Positions 55,112-63,937 of a stretch of 64,000 nucleotides of DNA are shown one piece after another. Position 1 is the stretch's first letter. Each line of letters opens with the position of its first letter. Source of the DNA: Mesobacillus persicus (lineage in GTDB: Bacteria; Bacillota; Bacilli; Bacillales; Cytobacillaceae); assembly GCF_900109925.1 (NCBI RefSeq), contig NZ_FOBW01000002.1, forward strand, positions 434,001 through 498,000. The letters are read 5' to 3'. The position numbers and the translations under genes were made by a program. The notes beneath the pieces are model-generated. The model was not told the DNA's origin. It did no database searches and saw only the letters and a program-made list of their open reading frames with translations.

Positions 55112-56549
55112 GCAATTCCTCCTTAACCAGGTCAGCGTACAATTGCTGATAGATTTTCGCAGACTGAGCCCAGCTAAAGTCCATCCTCATAACCCGTTCA
55201 ACCAATGAATCCCATTCTTTGGTATTCTCATAATAACTTAGAGCTCTTTCAATCGTTGAAAGCATGGCATGGGCATTAAAGTTTTTAAAAGTAAAACCAT
55301 TCCCTTCACTAGTTTCCCCGTTATAAGATTTAACCGTATCATTTAAACCACCTGTTTCCCGAACGATTGGGATTGAGCCATATCGGAGAGCGATAAGCTG
55401 ACTCAGACCGCAGGGTTCAAACTTGGAGGGCATTAGAAATAAGTCAGAACCGGCATAGACCCGGTGGGCTAACTCTTCATTGAAACCGATAAACACTCGG
55501 CATTGATCGTAATATTGGGTGGCCATTTGATTGAAAAAGTATTCAAATTCTCGCTCACCTGTCCCAAGAACAATCAATTGAGCACCAGTGGCCATCATTT
55601 CATGAAATACCCCTCTGACGAGTTCAAGCCCTTTTTGCTTGGTGAGCCTTGTAACCATTGCAATAAGAGGCCTTTCCTCATCCTCAGGCAAACCGAACTG
55701 TCGTTGGAGATCTAGTTTGCCTATTTTCCTGGCTTGATGGTTTTCCGGTCCAAACGGCGAAAACAAGGCCTTATCAATCTTTGGATTATAGAGTTCAGTA
55801 TCAATCCCATTTATGATTCCTATTAAATCTGAACTACGGTCCCGAAGGACACCATCCAAACTTTCTCCAAAATAGGCAGTTTGTATTTCATCCCGGTAAG
55901 TCGGGCTAACGGTCGTTATTTTATCAGCTGACACAAGGGCTGCCTTCATAAAGGAAACATTTCCATAGAATTCGAGTTCTTCTGATTGGTAGTACCGATC
56001 TTCAAGCCCAAGTAAATCTCCGATAATCTCTCGCGGAAAGATCCCCTGAAATTGAAGATTATGAATAGTAAACACTGACTTTATAGATTCATAACCCTCT
56101 AGTGTTCGATATTGTTCATTCAATAAAAACGGCACCATCCCTGTATGCCAATCATGGCAGTGAATGACATCCGGATAAAAGTTAATTTCCTTCATACACT
56201 CAAGGATTGCTCGATTAAAGTAAGCATACTGCTCCCCTTCATCAAAGTCCCCGTACATTTGACTACGTTTGAAATAGAATTCATTGTCAACGAAATAATA
56301 AGTGACCCCATCTAATTCTAATTCTTCAATTCCACAATACTGATTCCTCCAGCCAACAGGCACAGTAAACTCAGCTATCTTTTTCATTTGTTTTTTATAT
56401 TCATCAGGTATGAGTTGATATTTTGGCAGGATGACTCGAATATCTACTCCGAGTCTACTCAATTCCTTTGGGAGAGCTCCTGCGACATCTGCAAGTCCAC
56501 CGGATTTTATAAATGGTACACACTCTGAAACAGCAAACAATACTTTCAC
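55086..56549 (-). CDS. glgA: glycogen synthase
   Basis: Adds glucose from ADP-glucose to glycogen (GT5, about 487 aa). The N-terminal KSGGLADVAGALPKEL binds ADP-glucose, and PSKFEPCGLSQL is the C-terminal site. I take GTG at 56549 because GTGA couples it to the glgD stop; GTG at 56561 is the longer option. Confidence 0.97.
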   Translation of the reverse strand: MKVLFAVSECVPFIKSGGLADVAGALPKELSRLGVDIRVILPKYQLIPDEYKKQMKKIAEFTVPVGWRNQYCGIEELELDGVTYYFVDNEFYFKRSQMYGDFDEGEQYAYFNRAILECMKEINFYPDVIHCHDWHTGMVPFLLNEQYRTLEGYESIKSVFTIHNLQFQGIFPREIIGDLLGLEDRYYQSEELEFYGNVSFMKAALVSADKITTVSPTYRDEIQTAYFGESLDGVLRDRSSDLIGIINGIDTELYNPKIDKALFSPFGPENHQARKIGKLDLQRQFGLPEDEERPLIAMVTRLTKQKGLELVRGVFHEMMATGAQLIVLGTGEREFEYFFNQMATQYYDQCRVFIGFNEELAHRVYAGSDLFLMPSKFEPCGLSQLIALRYGSIPIVRETGGLNDTVKSYNGETSEGNGFTFKNFNAHAMLSTIERALSYYENTKEWDSLVERVMRMDFSWAQSAKIYQQLYADLVKEELHVFEHQGV

Positions 56550-57577
56550 GAATTCACACACGCTCCCTTTATGATAGAACCCTTTTGCAAAATTTTTGGA
56601 GCATCCTTTGTTCCAATAAGCGTGATTCCGGATTCAACCTTAACATCCTTATCGACAATTACATGATCTAGAATGCTGTTTTCGCCTATTTGAGTTTTTT
56701 GCATGATGATGCTGTTTCTTACAATAGCCCCTTTGGCTATTTTTACCCCTCTTGCTATGATACTATTTTCAACAATCCCTTCGATGCTTGCACCATTGGC
56801 TATCATTGAGTTATGGACAGAAGCCGACTTTGAATAATGGGTAGGGGGTTCATCCTTTACCTTGGTCAGAATCGCCCGCTCCTTTAAAAACAACTGTCCC
56901 CAAATAGTAGGTTTTAAGATTTCCATGCTAGCAAAATAGTATTGATCAATGGAATCGACCGTTACAGCAAAACCTTCGTATGGATAATAGCAAACCTGGT
57001 AAGGACTATCGATATCTGTCACCACATCTCGCATACAGTAATTTCCCGTTTTATCTCGAGAATCAATTAACTCTAGGAGAAGCGAGGTTTTTACTAGAAA
57101 GATATTAAGAGGCGCACCATCTCTTCTCACTTCGCTAATATCACATCCCTGTTCCATATGCCATTCAAGCAGCGGGTTAAAATCCATATTAAAGATTGTA
57201 TTCGCATCAGAGATTAGACAATACTCTTGTGTGCTTCTGTTCAGGAAATCAATATTCGCTGCAAAATGCTCGAACGAATTCATTCCAAAATTAGGTTTAT
57301 CGTCCGATGAAAACGGGAAAAAGAATAATCCATCGCGCTTTCGGTTTAAATCCCAATTTTTCCCTGAACCTAAATGGTCCATTAACGAGCGGAATGGGTA
57401 TTTTGGAAAGATTCCAACGCTCTCAATCCCTGAATTCACCATATTTGAGAGAATAAAATCGATGAGGCGATAACGCCCCCCAAAAGGAATAGCGGCGACA
57501 GAGCGATGTAGGGTCAAATCCTTTAGATCTTCAGCATAGGTAGTGGCATCAATGACACCTAATAAACGTTTTTTCAA
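56546..57577 (-). CDS. glgD: glycogen biosynthesis protein GlgD
   Basis: Regulatory partner of GlgC (343 aa), a nucleotidyltransferase fold with a C-terminal left-handed helix. The GGxGxRL pyrophosphorylase motif of GlgC is lost at the N-terminus (MKKRLLGVIDATTY). It likely tunes ADP-glucose synthesis in a GlgCD complex. TTG start at 57577 behind AGGAGGAG. Confidence 0.95.
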   Translation of the reverse strand: MKKRLLGVIDATTYAEDLKDLTLHRSVAAIPFGGRYRLIDFILSNMVNSGIESVGIFPKYPFRSLMDHLGSGKNWDLNRKRDGLFFFPFSSDDKPNFGMNSFEHFAANIDFLNRSTQEYCLISDANTIFNMDFNPLLEWHMEQGCDISEVRRDGAPLNIFLVKTSLLLELIDSRDKTGNYCMRDVVTDIDSPYQVCYYPYEGFAVTVDSIDQYYFASMEILKPTIWGQLFLKERAILTKVKDEPPTHYSKSASVHNSMIANGASIEGIVENSIIARGVKIAKGAIVRNSIIMQKTQIGENSILDHVIVDKDVKVESGITLIGTKDAPKILQKGSIIKGACVNS

Positions 57578-57595
57578 ACTAACACTCCTCCTGAA

Positions 57596-58744
57596 TTAAT
57601 GGATGGCCATTTCTTCTAACGTTTCTTTAGATACGAGAAGAATTTCACCATTGTTTTTTGGACGGATTACTAACCCATCTGGAACTTTTATCCCAGATGA
57701 AATAATTGCTTTCTCAATAATACAGCCCTTGCCAATTACGGCATCCGGCATAATGACGGATTCTGTGACCACTGATTCTCTTTCAATCGAGACTCCTTGA
57801 AATACAACTGTTCTTGTAACCGTGCCCTCGATGGTACAACCTTCATTGACGAGTGAATCAGTCAAGGTTGCATCCTTACTAATATACTGTGGTGGTTGAT
57901 TCGGATTAACCGAATAAATTCGCCAACTTTGGTCAAGTAAATTCAGCTCACTACTACTATCCAACAAATCCATATTTGCTTCCCACAAACTTTGAACCGT
58001 ACCGACATCCTTCCAGTACCCTTTAAATGGATAAGCAAATAGATTTTTTTGGTCTTTTAGCATCAACGGCAAAATATCTTTTCCAAAGTCATGGCTTGAG
58101 CCTGAGTTGTCATTATCTACTTCTAAATATTCCTCCAGCACCTTCCAGTTGAATATATAGATTCCCATGGAAGCTAGATTACTCTTTGGCTCCTTCGGCT
58201 TTTCATCAAATTCAATCACTCTTAACTCTTCATCGGTATTCAAGATTCCAAATCGATTCGCTTCCTCCCAAGGAACTGGGATTACCGAAATGGTCACATC
58301 GGCACCTTTTTCAATATGGTGATCAAGCATTAACTCATAATTCATTTTATAAATGTGATCCCCTGATAAAATCAGTACATATTCAGGATTATATTGATGT
58401 AGATAATTTAAATTTTGATAAATGGCACTTGCGGTTCCGGTATACCATTTCATCTCTGTCGAGGCGGCGTAAGGTGGGAGCACTGTAACCCCACCGTCCT
58501 TTCTGTCCAGGTCCCAAGCGCTACCGATGCCAATGTATGAATTAAGGATAAGGGGTTGGTATTGTGTTAATACACCGACAGTGTTAATTCCAGAGTTCGT
58601 GCAGTTGCTTAATGGAAAATCGATAATCCTATACTTACCGCCAAACGGAACTGCAGGTTTGGCGAGATCTTTCGTCAAAGAGTTAAGACGGCTCCCCTGA
58701 CCTCCGGCTAACAGCATTGCTACTATTTTTTTCTTTTGCATCAA
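57596..58744 (-). CDS. glgC: glucose-1-phosphate adenylyltransferase
   Basis: Makes ADP-glucose (382 aa). Catalytic loop [14 protein letters not shown], substrate motifs [12 protein letters not shown] and FDEKPKEP, and a C-terminal beta helix. The start lies 62 bp inside the end of glgB, an unusually long overlap. GAAAGGGGAAAG precedes it. Confidence 0.98.
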   Translation of the reverse strand: MMQKKKIVAMLLAGGQGSRLNSLTKDLAKPAVPFGGKYRIIDFPLSNCTNSGINTVGVLTQYQPLILNSYIGIGSAWDLDRKDGGVTVLPPYAASTEMKWYTGTASAIYQNLNYLHQYNPEYVLILSGDHIYKMNYELMLDHHIEKGADVTISVIPVPWEEANRFGILNTDEELRVIEFDEKPKEPKSNLASMGIYIFNWKVLEEYLEVDNDNSGSSHDFGKDILPLMLKDQKNLFAYPFKGYWKDVGTVQSLWEANMDLLDSSSELNLLDQSWRIYSVNPNQPPQYISKDATLTDSLVNEGCTIEGTVTRTVVFQGVSIERESVVTESVIMPDAVIGKGCIIEKAIISSGIKVPDGLVIRPKNNGEILLVSKETLEEMAIH

Positions 58745-60617
58745 TAACTTTCCCCTTTCTTTTTTTAACAGGCCTCAATATGGATATCCCGAATGGGGAA
58801 ATATTCATTTCAATGGAAAAAGGCCGTCCATGAAATCCAATTTGCTCTGCTTTTATCGTCTTTTTATTTATGAACCCTGAACCTCCAAATGCTGTATCAT
58901 CACTATTTAGAATTTCACGGTATGTTTTATTTTCAGGCACACCTATTCTATATCCAGAATACGTTTCGGGAGTAAAATTGCAGACAATGATGAGGGAATC
59001 CTCTGCTTTCTCCCCTCTCCTTATAAAAGAGAACACCGATTGCTGATGATTATCAGCATCAATCCACTCAAAACCTTCGTGAGAATCATCTAATTCATAT
59101 AATGGTTTATTTCGCTTATAAATTTTTAGTACTTCTTTTGCAAAGTAATTGAGTTTCTCATGCATCTCATATTCAAGTAAATGCCAATCTAATTGTTCTT
59201 TATCTTTCCATTCAGAAAACTGTCCAAGTTCTGTTCCCATGAATGTAAGCTTTTTACCAGGGTGAGTAGTCATATATCCTAACAGCAACCTTAATTGAGC
59301 AAATTTACTCCAATAGTCACCAGGCATTTTATCAAGGAGTGATTTTTTCCCATGAACGACTTCATCATGTGAAAAAGGCAGGATGAATGATTCTGTAAAT
59401 GCATACAACAATGAGAAGGTTACTTTGTTATGATGTTGGCTTCTTTCAGAAGGTTCCTTTTCCATATAGCTCAACATGTCATTCATCCAACCCATATTCC
59501 ATTTATACGTGAAACCCAAACCTCCATCTTCGACCGGGGATGTCACCTTTGGCCAATCAGTTGAATCCTCTGCAATCATTAAAGCAGCAGGGTAGTGAGA
59601 ATGAACGGCACCATTTAGTTTTTTTAGAAACTCGACACCATAGGGATTCACTTCCTGGTGAGAATTTGGCCAATAAATAATGTTTGCGACAGCATCGACA
59701 CGAAAGCCATCAATATGGTACTTTTCCAACCAGAAGAGTGCATTCGAAATAAGGAAGCTCTGAACTTCTGTTTTGCCAAGGTCAAAATTGGCTGTTCCCC
59801 AAACCAGATTTTCTCTGTCTTTAGGGTTTTGGTAGTCAAACACATAACTGCCATCAAAGCAATAGAGTCCATGGGCATCCTTACAGAAGTGACCAGGAAC
59901 CCAATCCATAATCACACCAATTCCATTTTGGTGGCACTGATCAACAAAATACATGAAGTCATGAGGAGTTCCAAATCGACTTGTAACTGAGTAATAGCCC
60001 GTTCCCTGATAGCCCCAGGAAATGTCGAGCGGGTGCTCAGTTAGAGGCAATACTTCAATATGGGTGTATCCATGGGAAAGGACGTAGGTGATAAGATCAT
60101 TAGCAAGTTGTTTGTAGGTTAATAAAGTACCATCTTCAGCCAATCTCCAAGAACCTAGATGGACTTCATATATCGCAAGAGGTTGTGTTAAAGAATTTTG
60201 TTTTTCCCTTTTTCTCATCCAGTGTTGGTCATTCCATTGATATCCTTCTAAGGGATACACAATCGAAGCCGTATTAGGGCGTAATTCAGAATAAAATGCA
60301 AATGGATCGGCCTTTAAAGATATTTGTCCAGATGAATCGGTTAGTTCAAATTTGTATAGGCTCCCAGTTAAATCACCTTCTGCCACCAAAATCCAAACGC
60401 CTTCACCATTCACCTTTTCAAATTCATATCCATTCCCATTCCAGTTGTTCATATCGCCAACCAATCTTACAGCCAGTGCAGTTGGCGCCCAAACACAAAA
60501 CCGTGTATATATCGCTGATTCACAGTTAATTATATGCGCTCCAAATAATTCGTAGCTCTCAAATAACGAGCCTTCATGGAATAAATGCAGCTGATAATCT
60601 GAAGGATGTGTTAACAT
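58683..60617 (-). CDS. glgB: 1,4-alpha-glucan branching enzyme
   Basis: Makes alpha-1,6 branches (GH13, 644 aa). N-terminal CBM48 domain (about 15-110), then the TIM barrel: [11 protein letters not shown] has the nucleophile Asp, IAEDSTDWP the acid Glu, [12 protein letters not shown] the third acid. The last 20 residues ([20 protein letters not shown]) are read from the glgC start region and have no family counterpart. First gene of glgBCDAP. Confidence 0.97.
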   Translation of the reverse strand: MLTHPSDYQLHLFHEGSLFESYELFGAHIINCESAIYTRFCVWAPTALAVRLVGDMNNWNGNGYEFEKVNGEGVWILVAEGDLTGSLYKFELTDSSGQISLKADPFAFYSELRPNTASIVYPLEGYQWNDQHWMRKREKQNSLTQPLAIYEVHLGSWRLAEDGTLLTYKQLANDLITYVLSHGYTHIEVLPLTEHPLDISWGYQGTGYYSVTSRFGTPHDFMYFVDQCHQNGIGVIMDWVPGHFCKDAHGLYCFDGSYVFDYQNPKDRENLVWGTANFDLGKTEVQSFLISNALFWLEKYHIDGFRVDAVANIIYWPNSHQEVNPYGVEFLKKLNGAVHSHYPAALMIAEDSTDWPKVTSPVEDGGLGFTYKWNMGWMNDMLSYMEKEPSERSQHHNKVTFSLLYAFTESFILPFSHDEVVHGKKSLLDKMPGDYWSKFAQLRLLLGYMTTHPGKKLTFMGTELGQFSEWKDKEQLDWHLLEYEMHEKLNYFAKEVLKIYKRNKPLYELDDSHEGFEWIDADNHQQSVFSFIRRGEKAEDSLIIVCNFTPETYSGYRIGVPENKTYREILNSDDTAFGGSGFINKKTIKAEQIGFHGRPFSIEMNISPFGISILRPVKKRKGKVIDAKEKNSSNAVSRRSGEPS

Positions 60618-60969
60618 CCGTTCACCTGCCTTCCTAAGTAACCTTTTTCATTACTATTCTAGATTCCTCTTAAAATACCTTGTAAACTAAAAGTAAATTG
60701 TTCGTGTAAATTCGACAGTATTTGGAGTAAGCGTATACATTCGCTTGTGCTTTAACCTTTGGGTTTGATTGGTAATTTTCTATAGGGAATTTGTATTGAA
60801 TTCTTATGGTGTAGCGGGTTCAAAATATGAATTTTTGAAATCCTATAAAGTATTTACAAATGGGAGTTTGTATGAAGGGGGCAGCTACTGTGGAGCGCTA
60901 TCAATGGCTAGTTCATTAGGAAGTGCTAAATGGAATTTTGTTGGAACACAAAGTTGACGGCTTTCCCTC
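60618..60969. other. upstream region of glgB
   Basis: No supported gene. Minus-strand sequence after about 60760 should hold the glgB promoter; I see no clear sigma-A boxes. The 62-codon frame 60769-60957 has no ribosome binding site. Confidence 0.4.
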
Positions 60970-61260
60970 TAAGAGTGTGCTGTTCCATTTTCGAGCACGT
61001 TAGGCTCATTATCGTTACCGTTTTTGGCGTGCTCTTCTGTTTTCGGGCACGTTAAACTCTTTCTCGTTACCGTTTTTGGTGTACTCTTCTGTTTTCGGGC
61101 ACATTAGACTCTTTTTCGTTACCGTTTTTGGCGTGCTCTTCTGTTTTCGGGCACATTAAACTCCTTTTCGTTACCGTTTTTGGTGTACTCTTCTGTTTAT
61201 CGGGCACATTAAACTCTTTTCGTTACCGTTTTTATAGTACTCTTCTGTTTTGGGCATGTT
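60970..61260. repeat. 52-bp tandem repeat array (about five copies)
   Basis: CGTTACCGTTTTTGG-n-TTCGGGCAC units begin at 61013, 61065, 61117, 61169 and 61221, spaced by exactly 52 bp, with a diverged part before the first. No spacers, no ORF. Confidence 0.9.
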
Positions 61261-61328
61261 AATTTATGTAATGAAAAATATTCATAGAGTACGTTTTAAA
61301 GGAAAAAACGTTTAGTTTGTGTTCCTTG

Positions 61329-61411
61329 AAAAGTTAGTTAATAACAATAAAGAGTGATATCTAACAAAGATCGACTATATATAAATTCTATTTTATGATC
61401 AACTAACTTTT
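61329..61411. repeat. long-range inverted repeat
   Basis: AAAAGTTAGTT (61329-61339) and AACTAACTTTT (61401-61411) are exact inverted copies with a 61-base loop, downstream of the tRNA array. Meaning unknown. Confidence 0.4.
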
Positions 61412-61430
61412 ATAAAAACGAAAATCACAC

Positions 61431-61466
61431 AAAAAAGCTGCAGACATAATGTCTGCAGCTTTTTTG
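61431..61466 (-). terminator. terminator of the tRNA array
   Basis: AAAAAGCTGCAGACAT / ATGTCTGCAGCTTTTT, perfect stem, right after tRNA-Glu. Confidence 0.9.
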
Positions 61467-61468
61467 TA

Positions 61469-61540
61469 TGACCCCTACGGGATTCGAACCCGTGTTACCG
61501 CCGTGAAAGGGCGGTGTCTTAACCGCTTGACCAAGGGGCC
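61469..61540 (-). tRNA. tRNA-Glu (TTC)
   Basis: Cloverleaf with acceptor GGCCCCT / AGGGGTC and anticodon TTC. CCA is not encoded. Last gene of the array. Confidence 0.96.
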
Positions 61541-61543
61541 TTA

Positions 61544-61634
61544 TGGCGGAGAAGGAGGGATTTGAACCCTCGCGCCGGTTGCCCGACCTACACCCTTAGC
61601 AGGGGCGCCTCTTCAGCCACTTGAGTACTTCCCC
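61544..61634 (-). tRNA. tRNA-Ser (GCT)
   Basis: Long variable arm, anticodon GCT, acceptor GGGGAAG / CTTCTCC, G73, CCA encoded. Confidence 0.96.
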
Positions 61635-61638
61635 ATAT

Positions 61639-61713
61639 TGGCTCCGCAGGTAGGATTCGAACCTACGACCGTTCGGTTAACAGCCGAATGCTCTACCACT
61701 GAGCTACTGCGGA
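61639..61713 (-). tRNA. tRNA-Asn (GTT)
   Basis: Acceptor TCCGCAG / CTGCGGA, anticodon GTT, G73, CCA encoded. Its 5' part is copied in the insert that precedes it. Confidence 0.96.
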
Positions 61714-61719
61714 ATAATA

Positions 61720-61862
61720 GTATTTTTTCCTATAATAGTTCATTTTGGCCGAATGTCCTCATCTCAGAATGATTATTCAAGATGCGGCTCGATGAGTACA
61801 ACTCGCAGGTTACTCAAGTAGCCTCGCTTGTTGCTCTACCACTGAGCTACTGCGGAATAATA
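61720..61862 (-). repeat. tRNA-associated insert 1, with copied 5' part of tRNA-Asn
   Basis: A 143-bp unit between tRNA-Ile(GAT) and tRNA-Asn. In transcription order it opens with a 31-bp copy (61832-61862) of the tRNA-Asn 5' end and its leader, down to GAGCA. A foreign core of about 80 bp then follows with stem strands TGTACTCATC and GATGAGGACA, then AT-rich spacer and the complete tRNA-Asn. The fragment has no anticodon arm and cannot be a tRNA. Confidence 0.88.
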
Positions 61863-61877
61863 ATTAAAAAAACAAAA

Positions 61878-61951
<74 letters not shown>

Positions 61952-61958
61952 CTATTAA

Positions 61959-62032
61959 TGGAGCGGGTGAAGGGAATCGAACCCTCATCATCAGCTTGGA
62001 AGGCTGAGGTTTTACCACTAAACTACACCCGC
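61959..62032 (-). tRNA. tRNA-Gly (TCC)
   Basis: Acceptor GCGGGTG / CACCCGC, anticodon TCC, CCA encoded. Confidence 0.96.
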
Positions 62033-62045
62033 TTACTAAAATATA

Positions 62046-62122
62046 TGGGGCGACTGATGGGAATCGAACCCACGAATGTCGGAACCACAATCCGATGCGT
62101 TAACCACTTCGCCACAACCGCC
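62046..62122 (-). tRNA. tRNA-His (GTG)
   Basis: Anticodon GTG; the extra 5' G (G-1) faces C73, the histidine identity pair. CCA encoded. Confidence 0.96.
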
Positions 62123-62157
62123 ATATCCTTACTTCTTAGCACAAAGGGGCTAAAAAA

Positions 62158-62233
62158 TGGTGGCTCAGGACGGAATCGAACCGCCGACACATGGATTTTC
62201 AGTCCATTGCTCTACCGACTGAGCTACTGAGCC
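62158..62233 (-). tRNA. tRNA-Phe (GAA)
   Basis: Acceptor GGCTCAG / CTGAGCC, anticodon GAA, CCA encoded. Preceded by an insert with its 5' copy. Confidence 0.96.
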
Positions 62234-62234
62234 T

Positions 62235-62368
62235 AAATTAAAAATTACTTCGCTTAATAGTTGATGCTTGTCCATTGCTCGAAAGACCTCCGGTCTTCCT
62301 CGCAAGTTGCCGCAGGAGCTGAATCAAGGAAGGTAGCAACTTGCTCTACCGACTGAGCTACTGAGCCT
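62235..62368 (-). repeat. tRNA-associated insert 2, with copied 5' part of tRNA-Phe
   Basis: A 134-bp unit between tRNA-Asp and tRNA-Phe. It opens with a 28-bp copy (62341-62368) of the tRNA-Phe 5' end to GAGCA(A). Its core differs from the other three: it has GTTGCTACCTTCCTTGAT, a GTTGC / GCAAC pair and a GAAGACCGGAGGTCTTTC hairpin. It lacks the TGTAC...GGACA stem. Confidence 0.82.
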
Positions 62369-62392
62369 TACTATCTTTTACAAAATTTAAAA

Positions 62393-62469
62393 TGGCGGTC
62401 CGGACGGGACTCGAACCCGCGACCTCCTGCGTGACAGGCAGGCATTCTAACCAACTGAACTACCGGACC
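62393..62469 (-). tRNA. tRNA-Asp (GTC)
   Basis: Acceptor GGTCCGG / CCGGACC, anticodon GTC, G73, CCA encoded. Confidence 0.96.
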
Positions 62470-62489
62470 AATAATATTTTACCTTTAAA

Positions 62490-62570
<81 letters not shown>

Positions 62571-62583
62571 ACAATATTATTTA

Positions 62584-62723
62584 CATAGTTTTGTTTATGC
62601 TCTATGTTAGCATTAACTGTCCCGATTTCAGGATGCCTATTCAAGATGCGGCTCAATCGGTACAACTCGCAGATTATTCATAGGAGAAACGCTTGTTGCT
62701 CCACCCCGCGACAATATTATTTA
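62584..62723 (-). repeat. tRNA-associated insert 3, with copied 5' part of tRNA-fMet
   Basis: A 140-bp unit between tRNA-Ser(TGA) and tRNA-fMet. It opens with a 27-bp copy (62697-62723): 13 bp of leader plus only 14 bases of the tRNA, again ending at GAGCA. The core matches insert 1, with stem TGTACCGATT / AATCGGGACA. Confidence 0.88.
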
Positions 62724-62732
62724 TGATAAAAA

Positions 62733-62825
62733 TGGAGGAGGAAAGGGGATTCGAACCCCTGCGCGGTTTGACCCGCCTGTCGGTTTTCAAGACCGATCCC
62801 TTCAGCCGGACTTGGGTATTCCTCC
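62733..62825 (-). tRNA. tRNA-Ser (TGA)
   Basis: Long variable arm, acceptor GGAGGAA / TTCCTCC, anticodon TGA, CCA encoded. Base 73 is T, where serine tRNAs normally have G. Confidence 0.95.
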
Positions 62826-62836
62826 GTGAAAGTATA

Positions 62837-62913
62837 TGGTGGACCTTGTAGGACTCGAACCTACGACCGGACGGTTATGAGCCGTCTGCTCTAACCAGCT
62901 GAGCTAAAGGTCC
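62837..62913 (-). tRNA. tRNA-Ile (CAT, lysidine type)
   Basis: Anticodon CAT with an elongator body (GGACCTT / AAGGTCC) that matches the Bacillus AUA-reading tRNA-Ile2, modified by TilS to read AUA. Position between Met and Ser matches trnB of B. subtilis. Confidence 0.85.
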
Positions 62914-62917
62914 AAGA

Positions 62918-63067
62918 GTTTAGAATTAACAAACAGATATATTATTGAAATATTATCTGTCCCCATCTCAGAAAGCAAATTCAAGTAGCAGCTCGATGGG
63001 TACAACTCGTAGCATTATCAAGGAAGCTTTGCTCGTTGCTCTAACCAGCTGAGCTAAAGGTCCAAGA
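62918..63067 (-). repeat. tRNA-associated insert 4, with copied 5' part of tRNA-Ile(CAT)
   Basis: A 150-bp unit between tRNA-Met and tRNA-Ile(CAT). It opens with a 31-bp copy (63037-63067) of the tRNA 5' end to GAGCA, followed by a core like inserts 1 and 3 with stem TGTACCCATC / GATGGGGACA. Confidence 0.88.
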
Positions 63068-63094
63068 AAAACTAGTACAAAAGTTAAAGTAATA

Positions 63095-63171
63095 TGGTAG
63101 CGGCGGAGGGAGTCGAACCCACGACCTTTCGGGTATGAACCGAATGCTCTAGCCAGCTGAGCTACACCGCC
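63095..63171 (-). tRNA. tRNA-Met (CAT, elongator)
   Basis: Acceptor GGCGGTG / CGCCGCT, anticodon CAT, A73, CCA encoded; paired first position separates it from the initiator. Confidence 0.93.
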
Positions 63172-63192
63172 ATATCTTCATTATTTATTAAT

Positions 63193-63268
63193 TGGTGGAG
63201 CCTAGCGGGATCGAACCGCTGACCTCCTGCGTGCAAGGCAGGCGCTCTCCCAGCTGAGCTAAGGCCCC
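63193..63268 (-). tRNA. tRNA-Ala (TGC)
   Basis: Acceptor GGGGCCT / AGGCTCC, including the G3-U70 alanine identity pair; anticodon TGC; CCA encoded. Confidence 0.96.
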
Positions 63269-63277
63269 TTTTTTGAA

Positions 63278-63354
63278 TGGTCGGGAAGACAGGATTCGAA
63301 CCTGCGACCCCTTGGTCCCAAACCAAGTGCTCTACCAAGCTGAGCTACTTCCCG
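63278..63354 (-). tRNA. tRNA-Pro (TGG)
   Basis: Acceptor CGGGAAG / CTTCCCG, anticodon TGG, CCA encoded. Confidence 0.96.
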
Positions 63355-63363
63355 TAAATATAA

Positions 63364-63440
63364 TGGCGCGCCCTGAGAGATTCGAACTCCCGACCTTTTG
63401 ATTCGTAGTCAAACACTCTATCCAGCTGAGCTAAGGGCGC
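63364..63440 (-). tRNA. tRNA-Arg (ACG)
   Basis: Acceptor GCGCCCT / AGGGCGC, anticodon ACG (inosine expected at position 34), CCA encoded. Confidence 0.96.
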
Positions 63441-63477
63441 ATATATTGCTAGTTATTAATTTATCGATTAAATGACA

Positions 63478-63503
63478 GTTATTTTCACTACCGCGAAAAA
63501 ACG
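63478..63503 (-). repeat. spacer hairpin between tRNA-Leu(TAA) and tRNA-Arg
   Basis: Transcript strand TTTTCGC-GGTA-GTGAAAA pairs with one G-U wobble. The same element is at 63834-63859. Confidence 0.6.
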
Positions 63504-63504
63504 T

Positions 63505-63593
63505 TGGTGCCGAGGACCGGAATCGAACCGGTACGGTAGTCACCTACCGCAGGATTTTAAGTCCTGTGCGTCTGCCAGTTCCGCCACCCCGGC
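63505..63593 (-). tRNA. tRNA-Leu (TAA)
   Basis: Long variable arm, anticodon TAA, acceptor GCCGGGG / CCTCGGC with a G-U, CCA encoded. Confidence 0.95.
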
Positions 63594-63605
63594 ACTTTTA
63601 ATATA

Positions 63606-63680
63606 TGGAGCGGAAGACGGGATTCGAACCCGCGACCCCAACCTTGGCAAGGTTGTATTCTACCACTGAACTACTTCCGC
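63606..63680 (-). tRNA. tRNA-Gly (GCC)
   Basis: Acceptor GCGGAAG / CTTCCGC, anticodon GCC, CCA encoded. Confidence 0.96.
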
Positions 63681-63713
63681 ATATTTAAGTGTACTACTGA
63701 TCATTGATATTAT

Positions 63714-63798
63714 TGGTGCGGGTGAAGGGAGTCGAACCCCCACGCCTTGCGGCGCTAGATCCTAAGTCTAGTGCGTCTGCCAATTCCGCCACACCCGC
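63714..63798 (-). tRNA. tRNA-Leu (TAG)
   Basis: Long variable arm, anticodon TAG, acceptor GCGGGTG / CACCCGC, CCA encoded. Confidence 0.95.
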
Positions 63799-63833
63799 AT
63801 ATATATAGTTATCTTGCTAGTGCAAAAAACTAT

Positions 63834-63859
63834 GGTTATTTTCGCTACCGCGAAAAAAA
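63834..63859 (-). repeat. spacer hairpin between tRNA-Lys and tRNA-Leu(TAG)
   Basis: TTTTCGC-GGTA-GCGAAAA, a perfect seven-pair stem with a four-base loop and T-rich flank; possibly a processing signal. Confidence 0.6.
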
Positions 63860-63861
63860 TT

Positions 63862-63937
63862 TGGTGAGCCATGAAGGATTCGAACCTTCGACCCTCTGAT
63901 TAAAAGTCAGATGCTCTACCAACTGAGCTAATGGCTC
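63862..63937 (-). tRNA. tRNA-Lys (TTT)
   Basis: Acceptor GAGCCAT / ATGGCTC, anticodon TTT, CCA encoded. In B. subtilis trnB the next upstream gene is tRNA-Thr, which would lie outside this window. Confidence 0.96.

Noticed and set aside
60769-60957. 62-codon open frame upstream of the 52-bp array
   Set aside because: No ribosome binding site, no recognisable family. The C-terminal part looks slightly protein-like (GGSYCGALSMASSLGS) and could be a gene remnant, but the evidence is too weak to call.
61832-61862. Extra tRNA-Asn gene (and likewise Phe, fMet, Ile copies)
   Set aside because: Only acceptor 5' strand and D-arm are present, with no anticodon or T arm and no matching 3' strand in the insert core; recorded as parts of inserts.
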